A DNA stretch of 62,000 nt. It comes from Mesostigma viride. Taxonomy: Eukaryota > Streptophyta > Mesostigmatophyceae > Mesostigmatales > Mesostigmataceae. Under the pieces are notes generated by a model. That model was given only the letters and a program-made list of their open reading frames with translations, did no database searches and was not told the DNA's origin. Positions within the stretch are counted from its first letter, which is position 1, and each line of letters begins with the position of its first letter. Shown in pieces: positions 54,946 through 62,000 of the stretch. Where the stretch lies: the NCBI GenBank assembly GCA_009746045.1, contig RPFO01000065.1, forward strand, positions 8,591,542 to 8,653,541. The letters run 5' to 3'. Position numbers and translations under genes: made by a program.

Positions 54946-55265
54946 GTGGGACTCCCCACGGATGATGCACTAAGAATTTAGCCAAGCTCTGCCTATGCAG
55001 AGAGTGTACTCTCTGCTGAGAAGCCATACCCTAGCCATTGTTTAGCCATGATGATCTTCCACCCTATGTCCGCACCTTAGGTGCTGGAATACGCAGTGGT
55101 GTAGGTGCACTTTGTGCACCTAGACCAGGTGTAGTTTACACGTCCTACCCTTGCAGGAATTAGTAGCCTAGAATGTATTAAAAGCCATATGCCCCTTCTC
55201 AGGGATATGTGCTACATGTGCTCCCAACGGAGATATGTTACAATTCAATTTAATTTTAATTTAAT
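54946..55265 (+). repeat. Third, diverged unit of the ~420-bp repeat
   Basis: Shares CTATGCAGAGAG, ACCCTTGCAGGAA, TATGCCCCTTCTC and a terminal A/T-rich ATTCAATTT tail with 52273-53106. It lies beyond copy 3 of the ORF1-like gene, consistent with the same gene-plus-tail layout, split by the ~180-bp repeats. Confidence 0.75.
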
Positions 55266-55754
55266 AAATCTCACCATGCATTACTCCCAATACTAACACA
55301 TCCAGGGGTCATACCAGCTGGACGAACACATCTCATAGGCTGGATGTAAACCAGCTGTGGCATCATCACCGGTGCCCCATTTTAAATGACCAGCACTTCC
55401 AAGCTTGCCATGAACCCAGCAGTGCCAAGCAACATGATGCGAGGCACCATGTATATCCTGCATGGAATAAATAGCACAGCCGTGCCGTGATCAGCAAACA
55501 TGTTGCTAATCCCACATGCACTACCAAGCCGACTCCCCGACCAAAGAGAGGAGCTACAAGTGCCACCAATAGACTGCCTACCTCAAGGATTTGATTCTCT
55601 TCACTGCTTACTGCTTGGCATCATGCCTCCTCGGGCTCCTCCCCCCCAGACATAAGCTTCTTTACTGCGCGGCATCAGTGCTGCTTGGCAGCGCTCAAGC
55701 CCCCCCCCAGAAGCTTGCAAGGCTCCTAAAGTGCTTACCAGAAAGCAGGTTTCT
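55266..55754. other. Spacer downstream of the minus-strand gene
   Basis: No gene seen. Between 55580 and 55754 a loose threefold repeat (CT.TACTGC...GGCATCA..CTGCT..) extends to the stop codon of the minus-strand gene, so its 3' UTR is repetitive. Confidence 0.5.
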
Positions 55755-56348
55755 CTACTGCTTTGCATCGTTCCTCTTCCTGGCCTTCTCCGCTGCCGCC
55801 ATAGCCACCATGGACAGCCCGATCGCGCTGCCCTTGCTGGCGTCCGCGCCGCACATCTTCTGGTTGTGCCGCTCACGCGCCGCCGCGGCCGAGACAAAGG
55901 GGACCCCTGGGGACCCCGGCTCACCCTTGGTGCTATCATGACCCGCGAGGCTGATGCTGCCCTCCGCCGCGCTCATATGATCCTCGCTGCCCGCATTATT
56001 GTCAAATGACGACGATGAGGAGGAGGGCGGGGCGGATGGGTCCACCGATGCGGAATAAGCGCGCAGGGTGAGCTCGGGGAACTCGAGCGCGACACCTGGC
56101 GCGAGCAGCTGCGCAAGCGCGCACCCGCCCACGAGCTGGTCGTTATTGCCCAAGTCCAGCTCGCGCAGCGCACCCTGGAGGACCGCCTGGCCGAGCGCAA
56201 CCGCGCCCTTCTCGCCCACGTGGTTGTCCCGCAGCGACAGGCTGCGCAGGGGCGTGTCGAGGACCCCCATGCCCGCCGCCGAGGACAGCTGGCGTTGGAG
56301 ACCAAGTCCTGCACTCTCCCGTGCTGGCCCTGTCTGCTGTAGCTGACC

Positions 56349-56379
<31 letters not shown>

Positions 56380-59300
56380 TGAAATTTCCGGCGTTGCAGC
56401 AAGCTCGCCGCCAGCGCGGCCGCCCCATCATCCGTCACCTGGTTGCCCAGCAGATCCACCGCCTCCAGATACGCCAGCTGTCCCTGCGCCGCCAGCGCGT
56501 GCGCCACGCTCCTGGCGCCCGTGTCGCCAACGCGGTTGTCCGCGAGCTCCAGCGCACGGAGCGCCACGGGCGCAACACCTGGCACGCCGTTACCGCCGGT
56601 GCCACCGCCCGCCCCAACCAGTGATGCGGTCACCGACGCACCGTCGCCGTCGCCGTACCCAGACAGGCAGTGGGCGAGCAGCCTCACGCCGCGGTCGCTC
56701 ACGCGGTTTCCGCGTAGAGAACAACGGCGGAGGGACTCTGCAACCCTGGGCGCACCCTGGAGCAGCCGCCCGTGCTCGCGCAGGAAGCGGGAGAGATCAG
56801 CGCGGCGGCTGCCAGAATCGCCGCCCGGTCCCGATCCCACCCCAGGGACACCTGCCGTGATCGCTGGCCCTCCCGAGGGATGGGCACCGGTGGGATTGTC
56901 CTCACCATGGCTGCGGTTGGCGGCAGGCAGCATTACCTCTCTCGCGACGGCGCCCACCACGGCGGGGGTGCCCCACAGCCACAACGAGAGCTTCTCCACG
57001 CCCTCGTCCGCCAGCACGTTGTTGTCCAGCACGAGCTCCCTCAGGGTGCCACAATTGCGCAGCACCTGGCCGAGCACCGAGGCGCCCTGGGGCCCGATCC
57101 GGTTCCCGCTGAGATTGATCATGGTGAGACCTGCAAAGGCGACCCCCGCGCTGAGGCTGCCCCGTCGAGGGGGGGCTAGTGCGGGGCCCCCACCTGGCGG
57201 GCCGCCGGAGGAGGCCTGACTGGCGGCAATGGCCCGCTGCAACGCGGGTGCCAGCATGACGACCTCGGCATCGCCCGCCCTAGCCCTGGCCGCCGACACC
57301 GTGGCCAGGCAAGTCGACCACTGGATCGGCTCCGCCACCGCCGCAAACGCGGACGGCGCGTCGAAGCAGTCATCCAGGCACAGCGACTTGAGCTGCGAGT
57401 AGTGACCCTGGGCGGCGTGTCCCTGGGCCTGACCCAGCCCCCCCGCGCCCACGTGCGCAAACGCAGCGAGGACGTGGGGATCCGGCTCCGCGCCCTCCAC
57501 GGCCATCCGGTCAAGGTACTCGGCGCGCGCCATGGATAGCCGCAGGCAGGGCAGCCAGGCCCTTGCTTCCTTCTCGCTCGGCGTGCGCAGGCAAATCTTG
57601 CCCTTGTCTCCCTGCAGGGTCAGCATCAAGCCCAGGACCTGCGAGAGAGGGGACGACGTGGCCGAGTCCTTGGCCGGGGGCGAGGCCTTGCCGGTGCCCA
57701 CCGTGGCGGGGGACGGCAGCGGCGCGAGCGTGACGGCGGACTGCGCGATCTTACGCATCGAGTCGGAGCCCGTCTGGATCTCCGCTAACGTGGGCTGACT
57801 GACCCACGACCCGGCCCCGAGCCGCAACGTCCCCTTTGGCGCCACCTTGGAGATGTCGGGAGGTCGGCCGATGGCCTCTGCGGCCGCGGAACCCTTGACG
57901 TCGTAGTAGGCGAACGTGCCGCCCTGGAGCACGCACCAGCGGCGCTTCCACCCGCCGCGCATGTCTCCTTTGCTGGCCGACGTCACGGGCGTCTTCCAGA
58001 GCCACCCCGCCACGACGGGCGGGGTCAGCTCCAGCGACGCGCGCACTTGCTCCACGACCACCGCGGGTGGGTTGACCGCTGATGCACCGTAGAAAGCACC
58101 CTGAAAGCACCCTGCCGCGCTTCCCGCGGAGGCCAGTTTCTGCCCGGCCGAACCCCTGCCGCTGCCAACCACCGCCCCGCCAGAACCGGATCTCCCGCCA
58201 GGTGCCCCCCCGGCCCCTCTCATCCCTCGCCCGATCTCCTCCTTCCTGGGCCCCGCCCCGCCCATGATGCCGACGCCTGCCTCCCCTAGCGGCCACACGG
58301 GTCCATCATCGGGGGACGGCGCGCCCATCGACCGGAGCTCCTGCGTGAGCCGGTGCACCTTACGCTGCAGGTCCGCGATCGCCGCGCTCTTGGCCTTGGC
58401 CTCCTCGTACGCATGGAATGCTTCCATCCGCAACCGGTCCACGTCGCGGACCAGCGCCGCGTTGACCGCCGCGAGTTGGTCCTGCCCGCCGTCACCCGCG
58501 TGCAGCTCCGAGGAGCAAGCCACCGCATTTGCACCCTTGTCATCCCCGCAACTTGTGGCGGCATGGCTTCCGCTGGTGGGATATGCCATCCCTGGAGCAG
58601 CCTTCAAGCCGCTTGTACGCTGTCCCGCGGTTGCGGCGCCAGCAGAAACAGGAGCCGCACCCGGTGCGCCAGCTGGCAGCGCGGCACGCGCCATGGCACC
58701 CCCAGCGGCCACGCTCGCCTTGTCATGGGGCAGCATCGGCGAGGGGGGGCCAAATGGGGACGCGACGGGACCCCCTCCATAGGACTCACACAAGGGTACC
58801 GCCCGCTGCAGATCAAGCAGTAGCAAGGAGTGCCGCTTGCGCTGCTGCTGCTGCTCCTGCTGGGTGCTGCTGCCGCTGGTCGCGTCCGCGAGTGCTGACC
58901 CATCCTCCGCCTTGCCGCTCGCATCCGCACCGAGGGTCCCCGATGCAGAGGATGGGAGCAGTGGGTGGGGAGAGAATCCTCCCGTTGAGCCCTGCCCCTT
59001 GGATGTGTGGGGAGAGGACGAGGAGGGCGACTCGAGGGCATCTGGCGCCACCGACATGCACGAGACCTGGCCCAGGAGCAGCGCCATGGACTCGCGTCGC
59101 CTGGAGTAGGTGCTGCGCTGGAGCGAGGCAAACGCCTTGGACGCGGACGCAAGCACCATCGCCGTGTGCACCGCCGCGCTGCTGGGGGGGTGCCGTAGCA
59201 ACGAGAACATGAAACTGCCGCCCGTCACGCCGGCGCCACCGCCACAGGCAGCAGCGGCACCTTCCGCCGACTTGGCGGGGGGTGGCACCCCCAGTAACGC

Positions 59301-60593
59301 TGCCGCCATCTCGAGCGCCGCGTCCAGGGTGTCGGGGGACGCCAGGGATGGCCCCCCCTGGCCACCCCTGCCAGGCGGGAGGGACCCAACGTTGTCCGCG
59401 CGCCGCATCTCCCTGGCCAGTCCCTCCGGGTCGCCCAGCTTTTCTGCCACGAGGAAGGTGAGCAGGCTAGTCAGCGCGGCGCCGGATGCCCAGGACGCCA
59501 GCACACAGGTGGGGGGCAGCGTGGCCCCGACGCGCGAGGTGCGCCGGACGCTGGTGGGGGCGCCGCTGGTGGGGGAGGCGGGGGCGGTGGTGACCGCCCT
59601 GGAGGAGAGGGCAGCGGAGGCAAACCCTTTGGCTCCCTGGACGACCCAGGTCACGAGATCGGATGCCACGCTGGTGTGGTCTTTGACGTCCTTGGCAGCA
59701 TCGCTTGGCAGCGGCTTGTTGTCCCGATCCTGTCTAGTAGCATCGCTGGCGTCGGACGCAGACAAGGGAAGGCCTAGCTCGGCGCATGCCTGTGCGACCG
59801 CGTGTGCCAGTAGCGTCCACAGGACACCGCTGATGGCCGCCGGGTCGCCGTCGACGACCGGGTCAGCCACGATGCTGGCGACCGACACGTTGAGGGTGTG
59901 CAGCGCTTCGAGTGCGGTGGTGAGGTTCTCCACCCGCAGGGTGCGCAGGCGCGGGCGCGCGTGGTAGTAGGGCACGCGCGTCCTAAACACAATCTCGATC
60001 AAGTTGATCAGGCGCACGCCATCCGAGAAGTCGCGGGACAGGTCCCGAGCCGCCATCTTGCGGTGCTGAAGGTACGAGTTTGCCCAGAGAAGGATGGACG
60101 CGTCCGCCGCGGGGGAAGGGGGCGGCTTGGGCTCGGCGGAGGATGGGGGGGGCGTCGGGTTGGCGGCGCCGGGTTGGCCCCCGGGCACCGGTCGCGGCTC
60201 CAGGCTAGCAAGCAGCGGGCTCGCGGTGGTTCTTTCCGGTGGATGGGTGGAAGGGTTGCCTTCCGGGGCAGTAGTCGCTGCGTCGTGTGCGGCAGGGTGC
60301 GCCTTGAGTCTCGGCGTTGGCGTGCCGGGAGATTTGACGGCCGTAGTGTCGTTAGACTGGGTTGCTTCCTTGGCGACATCGTCGTGATCTACGAACACGA
60401 TGCTGCTATCGCCTGAAGATGTCTCGTCCTTGCTATCGCACGATTCGGTCCCCTCGCGCATTACAGCGACTACCGCCGTTTCCAGCGAAACGAGCGACAA
60501 CACGCACGCTTCGAGGCATTGGCTGGTCAATTCCGCAGCCACCGTCCATGAAAGCGACGCTTCCACCGTCAAGCCAAGCGTAACCCTTTCCAT
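55755..60593 (-). CDS. CH-coiled coil-PH-leucine-rich-repeat protein (1612 aa), likely cytoskeletal/signalling
   Basis: Uninterrupted frame from ATG 60593 to TAG at 55757-55755. The order is a low-complexity acidic then Pro-rich N terminus (1-165), a calponin-homology domain (about 166-272, LLWANSYL...DFSDGVRLINLIE), long Ala/Gly/Ser-rich linkers, a coiled coil (about 702-757), a PH domain (about 859-1020, GWLWK...KRRWCVLQGGTFAYYD, with an insert near 950-985) and ribonuclease-inhibitor-type LRRs (about 1153-1500, for example LTMINLSGNRIGPQGA). Poly-Gln lies at about 1405-1420 and there is a Ser-rich tail. CH domains bind actin or other partners, PH domains bind phosphoinositides, and PH followed by LRR recalls CARMIL-type actin regulators. 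The function is inferred. The start could instead be Met46. GC-rich and apparently intronless. No neighbour suggests an operon or pathway. Confidence 0.85.
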
Positions 60594-61085
60594 CGGGTAC
60601 TTAACAGGGTAGTTTATGGCGTTTTAGGTTAGAAAAGGAGATGCCAACGCGAGGGTTGGCGGACATGAAAAGTTTTTTCTGCGGCAAGTCCAGGCGTACA
60701 CGTGACCGGGCAATCACCTGTCATGCCATTTTCTTAAACAGGAACTTTTCCTTTGCAGCCAGGTGAGGCTCCTTGGATGAAATTGACGAAGCATTGCGAA
60801 AAGCACTTGGCGTTGATCCGCAAAAACAGCCATGAGAGAAATTGCGAGCACCGAACAGGCGTGTGCCGTGCACTGGTGGCCGAGACCAGTTCGTGCAATC
60901 GACTTTTTTCATCGACAAGCCCACAACGTACAAGTGTCCAACCGATCGGGGAACTCGATCGCAAGAGACGCTGGAGTTTGTTTATTCCTACTTGCAGACA
61001 TTTTCCAGGTAAATAGGTGTACGTTTATTCCAAATATAGCCAATAGGTAATCCCTGCTAAGCCTAGGGTATCAAGATGTCAGTGG
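60594..61085. other. Stretch upstream of the CH-PH-LRR gene, no firm gene
   Basis: It would contain that gene's promoter, but I see no clear TATA box. Splice-like signals (CCTTTGCAG at 60751-60759, TTTTCCAGGTAAAT at 61003-61016) frame an exon-like piece on the plus strand, but no frame through it is convincing. Confidence 0.4.
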
Positions 61086-61334
61086 CTAAAACGGAGCCTT
61101 ACTAGACCACGGAAGCCACTGGACTTCTAATGGGTTGTCATTGGGCATGTGGGTAAAGATCCTGTTTTTGCCCATGAGGTCATGAAAGATCTCAAGTGGG
61201 CTGGGCTTATCCTGGTCCGCGCCAGGGTCCCAGATTTTGTTTTGTTCATTTGCAACCATCCAGTAGCGTCGCATGCCGGAGTTCCATAGGTAAATGAAGC
61301 GTGAGAGAACCCCAGCTTTCCTACTTGCAGACAT
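61086..61334 (-). CDS. Hypothetical short protein or exon (82 aa)
   Basis: The frame has a non-repetitive, Trp- and Asn-rich composition (for example YLWNSGMRRYWMV and QWLPWSSKAPF) unlike the low-complexity frames nearby, so it might be a real small gene or a terminal exon. I recognise no family. The 5' end overlaps CCTACTTGCAGACATT, which also occurs at 60987-61002 on the plus strand. Confidence 0.3.
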   Translation of the reverse strand: MSASRKAGVLSRFIYLWNSGMRRYWMVANEQNKIWDPGADQDKPSPLEIFHDLMGKNRIFTHMPNDNPLEVQWLPWSSKAPF

Positions 61335-62000
61335 TAAGAGATTGCCACGCGCTCCTGCCGTCCGTTTACAAATGATAATATCTACTCGGATCTAGAATAA
61401 TGTGGACTGAAGTCATTCAAGCCACTAGTAATTTAGGTCCTTAGACGAATGATCATGACGGACTGACGGCCTTGGGACGGCGAGAGTGACAACTAGTCTT
61501 TTCTTAGATCCGCCTGTGACAGGCTGCCAGCAGTTCGCGCCAAATTTGTGCTGAATTTGATCTGGTTTACCAGGTAACTTTACAGGTTGTAAGCTCTACT
61601 GGAGGCCTTTGGACCATACAGTAAGAAGGTCCGCTACTGTAGGACAGCCTGGGATCTTGAGGCCATGCCTTGTCATCATCAGAGAAACAGCACCGATCAT
61701 AAGATCCTTGAATCGTGCTTGAATCGTGGGGGGACCGGGCTACTGGGCTGGAACGGATCCCACGAGTCACATGGTTATGAGTTATGACCAGGATCATCTG
61801 GCCCGCAGGGCGGGCAATTTCTACCAGCCACATGTCAACTGCTCCATACGATGCGCGTCCCCGACCTGACAAAATGACTCGCGATAACTTGGTTTACTCC
61901 GAGAATAGGGCATCTTCAACTACCCTGCAAAATTTCCCGACGTCAGCGAAGATACGCTTTTCGCGAGCCACTCCAGCCAAGACAAAAACAAAAAAGTTAC
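61335..62000. other. End of window, no firm gene
   Basis: A 101-codon minus-strand frame (61567-61872) has ordinary composition but no recognisable domain and is not called. A direct echo of short motifs (TACCAG, GGCCTTTGGACC) is the only structure seen. Confidence 0.4.

Noticed and set aside
61567-61872. 101-aa minus-strand frame
   Set aside because: No recognisable domain and no supporting signals; could be chance.

Overview
This is a repeat-dominated stretch of a eukaryotic nuclear genome. The evidence is spliceosomal GT-AG introns inside a transposase gene, two full-length Ty1/copia-like LTR retrotransposons, LINE ORF1-like relics, long satellite arrays and one host-type gene with cytoskeletal/signalling domains (CH, PH, LRR). 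The lineage cannot be fixed from the sequence. A unicellular alga or other protist is my guess, from the compact GC-rich single-exon gene and the unusual retroelements.

Layout. (1) 1-10895: a GA-rich array (1-1625) abuts a GCGTAA hexamer array (1626-2165 and 9980-10140). That hexamer array is split by a very young copia-like element, 'element 1' (2166-9979; 617-bp LTRs with one visible difference; target duplication GCGTA). A second GA-rich array follows. (2) 10896-14647: short tandem and inverted repeats, no convincing gene. (3) 14648-27504: a ~72-78 bp satellite of roughly 170 units that changes orientation once near 17055 and shows higher-order organisation. (4) 27781-28206: a ~30-bp minisatellite. 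(5) ~28640-45190: a large DNA transposon with long (>650 bp), diverged terminal inverted repeats and a DDE-type transposase gene with two visible introns. Its left inverted repeat is split by a second copia-like element, 'element 2' (29043-36690; ~472-bp LTRs; target duplication GCAGT). (6) 46520-55265: three copies, of different ages, of a LINE ORF1-like gene without an ORF2. The first is interrupted by a tandem pair of LTR-like sequences (47927-50512). They are accompanied by ~420-bp repeats with an (ATTCA)n tail and a ~180-bp tandem repeat. (7) 55755-60593, minus strand: a 1612-aa CH-coiled coil-PH-LRR protein, the only clear host gene. (8) 60594-62000: no confident gene.

How the parts fit together. 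The two copia-like elements are only distantly similar but share a set of odd traits: domain order Gag-INT-PR-RT-RNaseH (protease after integrase), integrase spacing DD29E, an RT active-site box HGDD instead of YVDD, protease motifs DTNS/DTQA without the usual glycine, LTR ends AGTT...AACT rather than TG...CA, and an extra ORF upstream of gag. This suggests a distinct retrotransposon clade and is the most interesting signal in the window. The second is the long-TIR transposon: hairpin motifs of one family recur in its upstream tandem repeats and in both introns. Many coding regions carry single-base frame shifts, several at homopolymers. The element 2 LTR pair differs only by three single-base indels, so some of these shifts may be assembly indels rather than biology.
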